This document shows positions 42,880 through 53,200 of a stretch of 64,000 bases of DNA, piece after piece. The DNA comes from Flavobacterium sp. (lineage in GTDB: Bacteria > Bacteroidota > Bacteroidia > Flavobacteriales > Flavobacteriaceae): assembly GCA_016714905.1 (NCBI GenBank), contig JADKBW010000004.1, positions 186,001 to 250,000 on the forward strand, given 5' to 3'. Both the position numbers and the translations under genes were made by a program. Each line of letters begins with the position of its first letter. Position 1 is the stretch's first letter. The notes beneath the pieces were generated by a model, which saw only the letters and a list, made by a program, of their open reading frames with translations, did not search any database and was not told the DNA's origin.

Positions 42880-43785
42880 ATGATACTATTCATTATTTTA
42901 GGCGCAATCTTTTTGATTGCTAGTTTTACTTCAACCAATCCAAATCACCCACTTTCTAAATTTACACAACCTTTGAGAATCATTGGATTTGTATTAGTTC
43001 TTGTTGGTGTTTTTTCTTCGGCATTCAAGCAAATTGATGCGGGAAAAGTAGGCGTTAAGTCGCTTTACGGTAGCGTTCAGCCAACTGTTTTAGAAAGTGG
43101 TTTACATTTGATTAATCCATTATTGGAGGTCACTGATTTCGACATTCAAACGCAGAATTACACCATGTCGGCCATCCATTCTGAAGGCGCGCAAGAAGGT
43201 GATGATGCTATTCGAGTACTATCCAATGATGGTTTGGAAGTGGTCATCGACTTGACGGTTTTATATCGAATTTCACCAGAATCCGCGCCGAAAATATTTA
43301 AACAAATCGGGGTGAACTATACCGACAAAATTGTTCGTCCAGTGACAAGAACCCGTATTCGTGACAACGCTGTTTATTATGATGCGGTGGCTTTATACTC
43401 GACCAAAAGAAATGAATTTCAGCAACGTATTTACAAAAGTATCGAAGATGATTTTAAATCGAGAGGCTTAATTTTAGAGCAGTTGCTCATTCGAAACATT
43501 AATCTTCCAGCTTCGGTAAAAACTACGATTGAAAGTAAAATTAATGCCGAACAAGAAGCACAAAAAATGCAGTTCGTTCTTCAAAAAGAGAAACAAGAAG
43601 CAGAGCGAAAAAGAGTAGAGGCACAAGGTATTGCAGATTATCAACGAATTATTTCAATGGGATTGACCGACAAACAATTGCAATACGAACAAATTAAAGC
43701 GCAGAAAGAACTGGCAGCATCACCCAATTCTAAAATGATTTTTATGAATGGGAAAAGTGCGCCGGTGATTATTTCAGATAAATAA
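42880..43785 (+). CDS. Prohibitin-like SPFH-domain membrane protein
   Basis: 301 residues. Two N-terminal hydrophobic segments (about 1-18 and 33-50), then an SPFH domain: GKVGVKSLYGSVQPTVLESGLHLINPLLEV, DGLEVVIDLTVLYRISPE, FKSRGLILEQLLIRNINLP. A charged coiled coil (KINAEQEAQKMQFVLQKEKQEAERKRVEAQG) and a hydrophobic tail (NSKMIFMNGKSAPVII) follow. These proteins form large rings at the inner membrane and help control proteases such as FtsH. No partner gene is adjacent. Confidence 0.92.
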   Translation: MILFIILGAIFLIASFTSTNPNHPLSKFTQPLRIIGFVLVLVGVFSSAFKQIDAGKVGVKSLYGSVQPTVLESGLHLINPLLEVTDFDIQTQNYTMSAIHSEGAQEGDDAIRVLSNDGLEVVIDLTVLYRISPESAPKIFKQIGVNYTDKIVRPVTRTRIRDNAVYYDAVALYSTKRNEFQQRIYKSIEDDFKSRGLILEQLLIRNINLPASVKTTIESKINAEQEAQKMQFVLQKEKQEAERKRVEAQGIADYQRIISMGLTDKQLQYEQIKAQKELAASPNSKMIFMNGKSAPVIISDK

Positions 43786-43852
43786 AAATGTAGTTTATAC
43801 GTTTATCTGTTAACGAAACACCAAACAACCAAACCCACAACCCGCAACAACT

Positions 43853-44080
43853 ATGGAATTACCAAAATTTCTCCTCGGAGACAACACCGATTTCCCAGAC
43901 GATATTTTTATCATTCATTTGGATTATCCTCGATTTATTATCAATTTAAAAGACGATGAAGTCGAATTTATGGAAGAAGCCGAAGACCTTGATGAGTCGG
44001 AACTCAACGCTGAAATGGAAGGATTGATTGTTTTGGCAAATGATTTTTACGACAGAGAAGTGGCGCGTTACGAAGAATAA
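43853..44080 (+). CDS. Small acidic protein of unknown function
   Basis: 75 residues, about one third Asp and Glu (DDEVEFMEEAEDLDESELNAEMEG), beginning MELPKFLLGDNTDFPDDIFIIHLDYPRFIINL. No signal peptide or membrane segment. It lies between the SPFH gene and the convergent meaB gene; its stop codon touches the meaB stop with no spacer. The upstream region (43800-43852) carries the word CAAACAACCAAACCCACAACC. No function can be assigned. Confidence 0.75.
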   Translation: MELPKFLLGDNTDFPDDIFIIHLDYPRFIINLKDDEVEFMEEAEDLDESELNAEMEGLIVLANDFYDREVARYEE

Positions 44081-45170
44081 CTACTTCTTAAAATACACTT
44101 TTAGAATATTTTGAGCAGCGGTAAATGGTGAAATTTCATTATTTGCTACTGCTTTTTTATTGGTTTCTATTAACGTCAAGATTGCTGGATGTTGGAAGAA
44201 ATTGATTTTCAATTCTTCAACAATCGTTTCCATCATCCAATATTGGTTTTGTTCTTTTCGCTTTTCGAAGAAATATGTATTGTTTTTCGTCAAGTTCAAG
44301 TAGTCCTCAATCATTTTCCAAACATTCTCAATGCCGTCACCAGTTACCGCACTGCAAGTAGTTGCTGATGCCGTCCAACCTGATTTCTTCGCAGGAAATA
44401 AATGCAGCGCACGATGAAATTCGACTTTAGCCAAATTGGCTTTTTTAATATTGTCCCCGTCCGCTTTGTTAATGACAATCAAGTCCGCCATTTCCATAAT
44501 ACCGCGTTTGATACCCTGCAATTCATCGCCGGCGCCAGCGATTTTTAGCAACAAAAAGAAGTCCACCATGCTATGAACTGCGGTTTCCACTTTGTCCAAC
44601 TCCCACGGTTTCTATCAAAATGGTATCAAATCCGGCAGCTTCGCATAATGAAATGGTTTCTCTTGTCTTGCGTGCGACTCCGCCCAAAGTTTCTCCAGAG
44701 GCGGAAGGTCTGATAAAGGCATTCTTGTCTTTGACCAATTCTTCCATTCGTGTTTTATCTCCCAGAATACTACCATGGGATATCGTACTGCTCGGATCAA
44801 CCGCCAACACCGCGACTTTCTTTCCCAGACCAGTTAGCTGTTTTCCAAAGGCTTCGATAAACGTGCTTTTCCCAACGCCAGGAACTCCAGTAATTCCAAT
44901 GCGTACCGATTGATTCGCGTGTGGTAAACAAGCCGCAATAATTTCATGAGCTTTCTCTAAATGTGACGGATTGGTACTTTCAATAATCGTAATGGCGCGA
45001 CTTAACGACGTAATATCTCCTTTCAAAATGCCATCGATAAGTTCGACTGATGAGGGTTGCGTTTTTCGAAATTCCTTGAGATGTCCAACAGCCGAACTAC
45101 TAATCATTTCGGGTGGAGAAATGCCAGGATTTTCGTGTAAGGCAGAATCTTTTTTCTTTGGAGTATTCAA
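44081..45170 (-). CDS. meaB: Methylmalonyl-CoA mutase-associated GTPase MeaB, frame broken near 44587
   Basis: A G3E-type P-loop GTPase that guards and reactivates the B12-dependent methylmalonyl-CoA mutase. Walker A is GVPGVGKSTF, followed by VLAVDPSSTISHGSILGDKTRM (switch I), ETLGGVARKTRET and ILIETVGVGQS. Then the frame shifts by one extra base: the GTGGAAACC at about 44587 should be GTGAAACC, giving QSETAVHSMVDFFLLLKIAGAGDELQG. The rest carries INKADGD and an MMETIVEELK C-terminus. Repaired length is about 363, normal for the family. The cobalamin adenosyltransferase at 54.2 kb belongs to the same pathway. I regard the break as an error. Confidence 0.9.
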
Positions 45171-45455
45171 GTGAAAAACATTTTGGTAAATTTAGTAAAA
45201 TAATCGAGTTGCCTACATTCACTAATCAATTTCAATCTTAAATGCGTTAAATGGTTAACTTGCATTTTTTGTTTTGAACCATAAAAGGCAAATAAGTTCC
45301 TATAAGATTTAGGGTTGTCGTTTTCCAAAATAGTCGATTGACTTTGCTCTTAATTTTCAAGTATTAACACATTATTTTTTAGATACCTTTTACTTTTTAA
45401 AACTTGTTTTTGTCTTTTTTTGACGTTCCTTTGCAAAAAAATAACGACAATCCGA
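45171..45455. other. Gap between meaB and the AEC carrier
   Basis: 285 bases, no gene. It contains a degenerate version of the AAATGGTTAA..TTTGAACCATAAAAGGCA hairpin family (about 45250-45310) and otherwise AT-rich sequence. Confidence 0.55.
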
Positions 45456-46367
45456 ATGGATAGTATTATCTTATTATTTCTGTGTTTGATTTTGGGTTAT
45501 GGATTGCAATTCGTTACTGCTTTTCCAAAAAACGCCCACCTCACACTCAACCAATTTGTCATTTATATTTCGTTGCCAGCTTTGGCTTTGTTTTATATTC
45601 CAAAAATAGAAATCAATTCACAGTTACTTTATCCGCTAGGCATTGCCTGGCTTGGATTTATCTTATCATTCTTGTTTTTCTACCTAATTGGCAAAAAACT
45701 CAAATGGTCAAATAAGTTGATTGGTTGTCTCATTATTACCGCTGGTTTAGGCAATACATCCTTTGTTGGTTTTCCGGTCATTCAGGCATTATTTGGAGAA
45801 GAGGGTTTGAAAACTGCGATTATTGTTGATCAACCTGGCTCATTTGTAGTCATTTCGACTTTGGGAATTATTACCGCTGTTTACTTTTCAAAAGGCCAAG
45901 CCACAGCAAAAGAAATGACCAGAAAAATTCTTTTATTTCCACCTTTTATTGCCTTTTTTATTGCGTGCATCATGTGTTTGCTTGCAGTAGATTTTCCCAA
46001 AGATTTTCAAACTGTTTTTCAAAAACTGGGCAGTACAGTCACGCCAATCGCTTTATTGTCGGTTGGATATCAAATTAAATATGACAAGAACAGTCAACAT
46101 TGGAAATTCTTGCGACTCGGATTATTTTTCAAGCTAATATTGACGCCTGCTTTTTTCTATTTTTTATACAAAGTGGTAGGCAATGGAAAGGGACTGGCAG
46201 TCGATGTCTCGATTATGGAAGCTGCGATGGCACCGATGATAACGGGAACCATTCTCTCTGCGTCCTATGGACTCAAACCCAAATTGAGCAATATGATGGT
46301 GAGTGTTGGCATTCCATTGTCATTTATCACCTTAGCTTTTTGGTATTTTATACTTAAAACCTTTTAA
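45456..46367 (+). CDS. AEC-family transporter
   Basis: 303 residues from the ATG at 45456 (MDSIILLFLCLILGYGL); the earlier ATG at 45420 adds non-membrane residues. Ten or so helices, with the family pattern NTSFVGFPVIQALFGEEGL (the signature half-helix of AEC carriers), GSTVTPIALLSVGYQI and APMITGTILSASYG. Related proteins export malate, auxin-like acids or drugs. The stop codon is followed directly by the MFS ATG (46368), so both are one operon. Confidence 0.88.
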   Translation: MDSIILLFLCLILGYGLQFVTAFPKNAHLTLNQFVIYISLPALALFYIPKIEINSQLLYPLGIAWLGFILSFLFFYLIGKKLKWSNKLIGCLIITAGLGNTSFVGFPVIQALFGEEGLKTAIIVDQPGSFVVISTLGIITAVYFSKGQATAKEMTRKILLFPPFIAFFIACIMCLLAVDFPKDFQTVFQKLGSTVTPIALLSVGYQIKYDKNSQHWKFLRLGLFFKLILTPAFFYFLYKVVGNGKGLAVDVSIMEAAMAPMITGTILSASYGLKPKLSNMMVSVGIPLSFITLAFWYFILKTF

Positions 46368-47567
46368 ATGCAAGCAACCGAAACGCATAAAGACGCTGTA
46401 ATTTCAAAAACGATTTTTTCGATTTTGTTCGCGATTAGTTTTGCGCATTTGCTCAATGATTTGATTCAAGCGATTATTCCTTCGGTGTATCCGATTTTGA
46501 AAGAAAAATACCATCTATCTTTCTCTCAAATCGGACTCATTACTTTTGCCTTTCAGTTCTCAGCATCTATTCTGCAGCCATTTGTGGGCTACTACACCGA
46601 TAAGCATCCAAAGCCTTTTTCGCAAATTTATGGGATGTTGTTTTCACTAGCGGGAATTGTTTCCCTCTCTTTTGCCAATAGCTTTGAGTGGATTGTATTG
46701 TCCGTAATGCTCATCGGAACAGGTTCGGCAATTTTCCACCCAGAATCGGCTCGAATTTCCAATTTAGCTTCTGGCGGAAAACGAGGATTGGCGCAATCTA
46801 TTTTTCAAGTGGGTGGCAATATGGGAACGGCGTTGGGTCCGCTGCTGGTGGCGTTAATTGTAGTACCACATGGCCAAGAGTATATTTTGTGGTTTGTGAT
46901 TGCAGCAGTCATTGCATTAGGAATTATTAGTAAAATTGCCTTTTGGTATCGCGATCATCTTATTTACAGAACCAACAAACAGGCGCTGTTTTTCGATTTA
47001 CACGACCTTTCCAAATCGCGGGTAAAATGGAGTATTGCTATTTTACTCATCGTGATTTTCTCAAAGTTTTTCTATTCTGCGAGTTTGTCGACGTACTATA
47101 CTTTTTTCTTGATGGACAAGTTTCAGCTTTCTATTCGTCAGGCGCAATTCCATATGTTTATTTATCTGATTGCCTATGCATTCGGGACTATTTTAGGTGG
47201 TCCACTTGGGGATAAGTTCGGTCGAAAGTATATTATTTGGTTTTCGGTTTTTGGTGCTACACCATTTGCTTTGCTGCTGCCGTATGTGAATTTGTTTTGG
47301 ACCGATGTGTTGATGATTGTCATCGGAATAATTATTTCGTCGGCATTCCCAGCAATCATTGTTTACGCACAAGAATTAATCCCGAAAAAACTCGGAATGA
47401 TTTCTGGTTTATTCTACGGATTTGCTTTCGGCATGGGCGCATTGGGTTCGGCTTTGTTGGGTATTTTGGCGGATCACACCTCCATTCAGTACGTCTACCA
47501 CATTTGTTCTTTCCTTCCCATCATCGGGATCATTTGCTATTTTCTTCCGAATTTGAAGAAGAAGTAG
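46368..47567 (+). CDS. MFS transporter (fosmidomycin-resistance type)
   Basis: 399 residues, about twelve helices. The N-terminus FAISFAHLLNDLIQAIIPSVYPIL, the loop VGYYTDKHPKPFSQ (where Fsr proteins carry GxxxDKxxxR), GTGSAIFHPESARIS and LGGPLGDKFGRKYIIW are typical of the Fsr group, whose members expel drugs such as fosmidomycin. The Phe/Arg-rich motif FQVGGNMGTALGPLLVA follows. Co-transcribed with the AEC carrier without a spacer. Whether it protects against a drug here is unknown. Confidence 0.9.
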   Translation: MQATETHKDAVISKTIFSILFAISFAHLLNDLIQAIIPSVYPILKEKYHLSFSQIGLITFAFQFSASILQPFVGYYTDKHPKPFSQIYGMLFSLAGIVSLSFANSFEWIVLSVMLIGTGSAIFHPESARISNLASGGKRGLAQSIFQVGGNMGTALGPLLVALIVVPHGQEYILWFVIAAVIALGIISKIAFWYRDHLIYRTNKQALFFDLHDLSKSRVKWSIAILLIVIFSKFFYSASLSTYYTFFLMDKFQLSIRQAQFHMFIYLIAYAFGTILGGPLGDKFGRKYIIWFSVFGATPFALLLPYVNLFWTDVLMIVIGIIISSAFPAIIVYAQELIPKKLGMISGLFYGFAFGMGALGSALLGILADHTSIQYVYHICSFLPIIGIICYFLPNLKKK

Positions 47568-47889
47568 TGGACGGTTGTAAGTTATGGGTTCTGGGCGTGA
47601 CCGCAAGGGTCGGGCTTTTGCACTCGCTTTTTTGCGCTGAACGCCATCGCAAAAAGAGCTCAAACAAAGCGCAATCCCTCACGCAGTACTCGTTTTCATT
47701 CCAACTCTCGAATTTATTACGATTCCCTAGCCCCGATGGAAACGGCATCCTTTTGTTCTGGGGTTCAGAACAAAAGATATAGTGGAGAGCGGGAATAGCT
47801 CCTAACTCCAAATAGAATAACCAATCGACAATTTTTTAATTTGGTCAACTATTTTCAAAACACTAATTTTACGCTTCAATTTTACGGTT
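47568..47889. other. Gap after the AEC-MFS operon
   Basis: 322 bases. No gene, but it has element copy G (47725-47804) and, before it, the segment GGGTCGGGCTTTTGCACTCG. Short frames here are not supported. Confidence 0.6.
47725..47804 (-). repeat. Dispersed stem-loop element, copy G
   Basis: On the minus strand TAGGAGCTATTCCCGCTCTC ... CTTTTGTTCT-GAA/CCCC-AGAACAAAAG ... CATCGGGGCTAGGG. The 10-bp central stem CTTTTGTTCT/AGAACAAAAG pairs without a mismatch. Confidence 0.88.
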
Positions 47890-49305
47890 ATGATCACTAC
47901 TTCACAAATTACAGGGCAAGTTCTAGAAAAACTGGCGGCAATAGTTGGCGCATCTTTCGTATTTACGGATCTCGAAACGCGAAAACATTACGGACACGAC
48001 GAAACGGAAGATTTTGTTTTTCCTCCCGGTGTCGTGGTCAAACCAGGAACGCCAGAAGAAGTAGCTGCTATTTTGATGATGGCAAATGAAGCACTTATTC
48101 CAGTCACTCCAATTGGAGCGAGAACAGGTTTGAGTGGTGGCGCATTGTCTGTTTATGAAGGCATTGGTTTGTCGATGGAGCGTTTTAATAAAATCCTTCA
48201 CATCGACGAGCAGAATTTGCAAGTAACGGTTGAACCAGCCGTAATTACACAAGTGTTGCGGGAATCTGTGGCTGAAAAAGGACTTTTCTATCCACCCGAT
48301 CCAAGTAGTCAAGGTAGTTGTTGGATTGGAGGAAACGTCGCCGAAAATGCAGGTGGCGCACGTGCAGTGAAGTATGGTGTGACCAAAGATTATGTGTTGA
48401 ATTTGGAAGTGGTTTTGCCAAACGGAGAAATCATTTGGACAGGTGCAAACACTTTGAAAAATTCTACTGGTTATAATCTAACGCAACTCATGGTTGGGAG
48501 CGAAGGAACCTTAGGAATCATTACAAAAATTGTTATGAAACTGTTGCCTAAAAATACGCACAATATCTTAATGTTGGTGCCATTTTTCAAAGCGGATGAA
48601 GCGTGTGAAGCGGTGTCTGCGATTTTTAGAGCCGGTATTGTTCCGAGTGCTTTAGAGTTTTTAGAACGTGACGCCATTGATTGGGCGATTCGGTATATCG
48701 ACGGATTGAATGTGCCGATTGGTCCTGAAATCAAAGCGCATTTGTTGATTGAAGTCGATGGGAATTACCCGGATATTCTCTTTCAAGAAGCAGAAAAAAT
48801 CATGGGTGTGGTTGAGCATTTCCAAATAGATGAGATTCTTTTTGCTGATACGGAAGACCAGAAAAATGCACTTTGGAAAATGCGTCGTTCGGTGGGAGAA
48901 GCGGTAAAATCAAACTCCATTTATAAGGAAGAAGATACGGTAGTGCCGCGTTATGAATTGGCGAATCTTTTAAACGGCATTAAGACCATCGGAAACAAAT
49001 ACGGATTTCAATCGGTTTGTTATGGTCACGCCGGTGATGGAAATTTACATGTGAATATTGTAAAAGGCGACCTATCCGATGAAGCATGGGACACAGAAGT
49101 GACCAAAGGAATTCGGGAAATTTTTGAACTGACCGTGTCTTTAAAGGGAACACTTTCTGGTGAACACGGAATTGGATACGTGCAAAAGAATTATATGGAT
49201 ATCGCTTTCAACAACGCGCAACTGCAATTGATGAAAGGCATTAAGGATGTTTTTGACCCCAACGGTATTTTGAATCCAGGTAAGATTTTCCCGGATAATT
49301 TATAG
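47890..49305 (+). CDS. FAD-linked oxidase (GlcD/D-lactate dehydrogenase type)
   Basis: 471 residues. FAD-binding type 4 fold: PPGVVVKPGTPEEVAAIL, IGARTGLSGGAL, VEPAVITQVLRE, FYPPDPSSQGSCWIGGNVAENAGGARAVKYG, GYNLTQLMVGSEGTLGIIT. The C-terminal FAD-linked oxidase domain has CYGHAGDGNLHVNI and GTLSGEHGIGYVQKNYM. It should oxidise a 2-hydroxy acid such as D-lactate or glycolate. No iron-sulfur partner (GlcF) is adjacent, so a stand-alone lactate-type enzyme is more likely. Intact. Confidence 0.93.
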   Translation: MITTSQITGQVLEKLAAIVGASFVFTDLETRKHYGHDETEDFVFPPGVVVKPGTPEEVAAILMMANEALIPVTPIGARTGLSGGALSVYEGIGLSMERFNKILHIDEQNLQVTVEPAVITQVLRESVAEKGLFYPPDPSSQGSCWIGGNVAENAGGARAVKYGVTKDYVLNLEVVLPNGEIIWTGANTLKNSTGYNLTQLMVGSEGTLGIITKIVMKLLPKNTHNILMLVPFFKADEACEAVSAIFRAGIVPSALEFLERDAIDWAIRYIDGLNVPIGPEIKAHLLIEVDGNYPDILFQEAEKIMGVVEHFQIDEILFADTEDQKNALWKMRRSVGEAVKSNSIYKEEDTVVPRYELANLLNGIKTIGNKYGFQSVCYGHAGDGNLHVNIVKGDLSDEAWDTEVTKGIREIFELTVSLKGTLSGEHGIGYVQKNYMDIAFNNAQLQLMKGIKDVFDPNGILNPGKIFPDNL

Positions 49306-49309
49306 TATT

Positions 49310-49408
49310 TAACCGCAAGGTTCGCAAGGTTTTTACGCTAAGAACGCTATGTTAGTAGATAAAGACATGGCGTCCTTTGCGAAACCCTAGCGTTCTTAGC
49401 GGTTAGAA
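49310..49408. repeat. AACCGC(A)AAGG-type inverted repeat
   Basis: AACCGCAAGGTTCGCAAGGT at one end and GCGTTCTTAGCGGTT at the other, with ACGCTAAGAACGCTA pairing TAGCGTTCTTAGCG. The related word CCTTTGCGAAAACC also occurs at about 40345-40385 and 40675-40715. Confidence 0.6.
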
Positions 49409-49416
49409 TTGGTCAA

Positions 49417-49527
49417 CTAATCTCTTTTGGGACTGTTTTTCTTATCGCGTTTTTCCGCTTTTTTTTCTTTTGCCGTTTTTAGCGGTTCTTTTTTTACGGT
49501 CTTTTTAGCGTCTTGACTTTTGGCCAT
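49417..49527 (-). CDS. Tiny lysine-rich protein, 36 residues
   Basis: ATG complementary to 49525-49527, TAG at 49417. Sequence MAKSQDAKKTVKKEPLKTAK.. and ending KKNSPKRD: over a third is Lys. I recall similar short basic proteins in other flavobacteria, which is why I accept it although it was too short for a frame list. No signal peptide. It is about 58 bases before the next leftward gene's stop. Likely nucleic-acid or ribosome associated by charge, but no function is known. Confidence 0.65.
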   Translation of the reverse strand: MAKSQDAKKTVKKEPLKTAKEKKAEKRDKKNSPKRD

Positions 49528-49584
49528 GGTGTTGTTTTTAGTTAAATGGTATGCAAGTAAAGATAATATTTATTGTCTTCAATC

Positions 49585-50166
49585 TTAAAGTCCCAACTGT
49601 TTTTTTACTGCATCATCGAGGATGTTTTTTGAAAGCGTACGTTGTTCTACGTCATCCATATTCATAAATTTCCATTCATTTTTGGTGGTTGCATCAGCAA
49701 TAGCAATCAATTTAGAAATTCGTCGCACGTTGAAACTATTGCGTTTCGGTTCGAAAGTGACATCTTTGGTTTGGTCTTTTTCTCGCAAGAAATTGGCTTC
49801 GATGAGTGAAGTATTCGAATCTAATTTTGTTTCATAAAAGTAACGTGCAGGATTTCTATAAGAGATTATGCAGTACATTTTGCCCTCTATTTTTTGAATT
49901 TCGCCATATTGAAAAACCATTTTTTCCAATTGTATTCGCATACGATACTTTTCATTTTGATAATCGTTATCCAATTTGTCAAGAAATTTTGTTCTGCCGA
50001 AGTGTTCGACGATGGCTGGATAGGTTAGGTTTGCGACACCATCGAAATCCATCGTGTAATTGGCGTCGTAGATTTTTTTAGTTTCTGCTTTAAGTTGCTC
50101 GATGGTTTGTGCCGGAGAGAAGTAAGAAACAAGAAGCAAGAGTATTATGGAAAATTTAGAATTCAT
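49585..50166 (-). CDS. Exported protein of unknown function
   Basis: 193 residues. Signal peptide MNSKFSIILLLLVSYFSPAQ, then an alpha/beta sequence (TKKIYDANYTMDFDGVANLTYPAIVEHFGRTKF, RIQLEKMVFQYGEIQKIEGKMYCIISYRN, EWKFMNMDDVEQRTLSKNI). I do not recognise the family; it may be an NTF2-like or SnoaL-like fold by pattern only. It is leftward and downstream of secA behind a terminator, so it is separately transcribed. Confidence 0.8.
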   Translation of the reverse strand: MNSKFSIILLLLVSYFSPAQTIEQLKAETKKIYDANYTMDFDGVANLTYPAIVEHFGRTKFLDKLDNDYQNEKYRMRIQLEKMVFQYGEIQKIEGKMYCIISYRNPARYFYETKLDSNTSLIEANFLREKDQTKDVTFEPKRNSFNVRRISKLIAIADATTKNEWKFMNMDDVEQRTLSKNILDDAVKKQLGL

Positions 50167-50186
50167 GATTGAAGTATTTTTTTCAA

Positions 50187-50225
50187 ATATAAAAAATCCC
50201 CAACTGTATTCACAATTGAGGATTA
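50187..50225 (-). terminator. secA terminator
   Basis: On the minus strand AATCCTCAATTG-TGAATA-CAGTTGGGGATTTTTT: 12-bp stem with G-T pairs and a T run, about 60 bases after the secA stop. Confidence 0.8.
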
Positions 50226-50275
50226 TTATTTAATGTGGAGCGACCGACAACTGTCAACTGCCAAGCGACAACTTT

Positions 50276-53200
50276 CTATTCATTCACAATTACCCATTCT
50301 CCTGAGTTTATCATGCTTTCTGCTTTTTTATATTTCATAGTGTCTGTTTTTCCGCTCATGATGTGCTTGATGGTCACCGTATCATTGCGGTTAATTTTTG
50401 GCATTTCGCGTACGATCGTTTCCGTAACTTGACGTTGTTGCGTTTGTCCCGCTTCACGGTTTTCTGCTGCCAGCGAATCACTATTTGGGATTTCGTCTTT
50501 ACTTGTTTTGTAATTTTCTTTCACCTTCACTTGTCGCGCTTCTTGAATAGCCGGCGCACTTTGTTGTGGCAAATCACCTTTAAATAAGAATGAAATCACT
50601 TCTTTATTCACGCCATTCAACATCGAACTAAACAAGTTATACGCTTCGAATTTGTAGATGAGCAAAGGATCTTTTTGTTCGTGAACCGCTAATTGAACCG
50701 ATTGTTTCAATTCATCCATTTTGCGAAGATGTTTCTTCCAAGCTTCGTCGACGATGGCTAACGTAATGTTCTTTTCGAAATCCGCAACCAATTGTCTTCC
50801 TTCAGTTTCGTAGGCTTTCTTCAAATCAGTTACGACATTCAGGGTTTTGATTCCGTCTGTAAAAGGGACAACGATACGCTCAAATTGATTGTTTTGGTCT
50901 TCGTAAACATTCTTGATGATTGGCAGCGCTTCACGAGCAGATCTTTCTGTTTTTGCATTATAAAATTCTAACGCTGCTTTGTAGACTTTTCCAGCCAATT
51001 CCACTTCGCTTAATCTTTCAAATTCACTTTCAGAAACTGGAGCAGTAATCGAGAAATAACGAATCAATTCGAATTCAAAATTCTTGAAATCATTGGTTGC
51101 TTTGTTGGATGCAACAATCACTTCACTCGTGTCGTACATCATATTGGCGATATCTACTTTCAATCTTTCACCGTGCAAGGCATGTCGGCGGCGTTTGTAC
51201 ACCACTTCACGCTGAGCATTCATCACATCATCGTATTCTAACAAACGCTTACGAACGCCAAAATTGTTTTCTTCTACTTTTTTCTGAGCACGTTCTATCG
51301 ATTTGGTCATCATCGAATGTTGAATCACTTCACCTTCTTTCAATCCCATTCTATCCATTACTTTTGCTACTCTTTCCGAGCCAAACAAACGCATGAGGTT
51401 GTCTTCTAACGACACGTAAAATTGTGAACTACCCACGTCTCCTTGACGACCAGCACGTCCGCGCAACTGTCGGTCAACACGACGTGAATCATGACGCTCT
51501 GTTCCTACAATGGCTAATCCGCCCGCTGCCTTGACTTCAGGGGAAAGCTTAATATCCGTTCCACGTCCAGCCATATTCGTAGCAATGGTTACGACGCCAG
51601 GTTTTCCAGCTTCCTCGACAATTTGTGCTTCTTGTTTGTGCATTTTTGCATTCAAAACGTTGTGTTGAATGTTACGCATTTTCAACATTCGACTTAATAA
51701 TTCAGAGATTTCAACCGAAGTGGTACCAATCAATACTGGTCGACCTGCTTTTGATAATTCGGTTACGTCTTCGATCACTGCGTTGAATTTTTCACGAGTT
51801 GTTTTATAAATCAAATCTTCTTTGTCTTTTCGTGCCATTGGGCGGTTGGTTGGAATCTCCACCACATCCAATTTGTAGATTTGCCAAAGTTCACCCGCTT
51901 CTGTTACTGCCGTTCCAGTCATACCCGCCAATTTGCTGTACATTCTGAAATAGTTTTGAAGCGTCACGGTAGCGAAAGTTTGCGTTGCGGCTTCAATTTT
52001 TACGTTTTCTTTGGCTTCGATGGCTTGGTGTAATCCGTCTGAATAACGACGACCATCCATGATACGACCGGTTTGTTCATCGACGATTAAAATCTTGTTA
52101 TCCATAATCACATACTCAACATCTTTTTCAAAAAGTGAATAGGCTTTTAGCAACTGCGTTAGCGTGTGAATACGCTCACTTTTGATAGAAAAATCTTGGA
52201 ATAACTTTTCTTTTTCTTCTGCTTCTTTGTCTTTTTCTAAACCTAATTTTTCGATTCGTGCAATTTCAGTTCCGATATCTGGAAGTAAAAAGAAATTTTC
52301 GTCTGTATCTGAGGAAAGAAATTTGACTCCATTGTCTGTCAATTCTACTTGATTGTTTTTTTCTTCGATAACAAAATATAACGCTTCATCCACTTTGTGC
52401 ATGTCACGATTGTTGTCTTGCATGTATTGATTCTCGGTTTTTTGCAACAATTGTTTGATGCCTTCTTCACTCAAAAACTTGATTAACGCTTTGTTTTTTG
52501 GTAAACTTCTGTACGCTCTCAATAGGTTGAAACCGCCGTCTTTCATGTTGCCTTCTTTTACCAAACGTTTCGCTTCAGTTAGAAAACCGTTTGATAATTG
52601 TCGTTGCAATTGCACCAGGTTTTCGATTTTTGGTTTCAATTCATTAAACTCATGACGGTCGCCTTGAGGAACTGGACCAGAGATAATCAAAGGTGTACGG
52701 GCATCATCAATCAATACAGAATCGACCTCATCGACGATGGCGTAATTGTGTTTGCGCTGTACCAAATCTTCCGGCGAATGCGCCATGTTGTCTCTCAAAT
52801 AATCGAAACCAAATTCGTTGTTGGTTCCGTATGTGATGTCAGCGTTGTATGCTTTTCTTCTTTCTTCAGTATTCGGTTGGTAGTTATCGATACATTCTAC
52901 AGTCAATCCGTGAAACTCAAACAATGGTGCTTTCCACGTACTATCACGTTTGGCTAAGTAGTCATTTACGGTTACTAAGTGCACACCGTTTCCAGTTAAA
53001 GCATTTAGGTAAAGTGGCAAAGTCGCTACTAAAGTTTTTCCTTCCCCTGTTTGCATCTCTGCAATTTTTCCACTGTGAAGTACCATACCACCAATCAACT
53101 GAACGTCGTAGTGAATCATATCCCAAGTGATTTCTTTTCCGGCAGCATTCCATGAATTGGCCCAAACGGCAGTATCACCAACGATATTGATGTACGATTT

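Noticed and set aside
47237..47782. Long plus frame across the MFS end and copy G
   Set aside because: Frame-shadow of the MFS gene that continues into a repeat; Cys/His/Phe-rich composition, no family.
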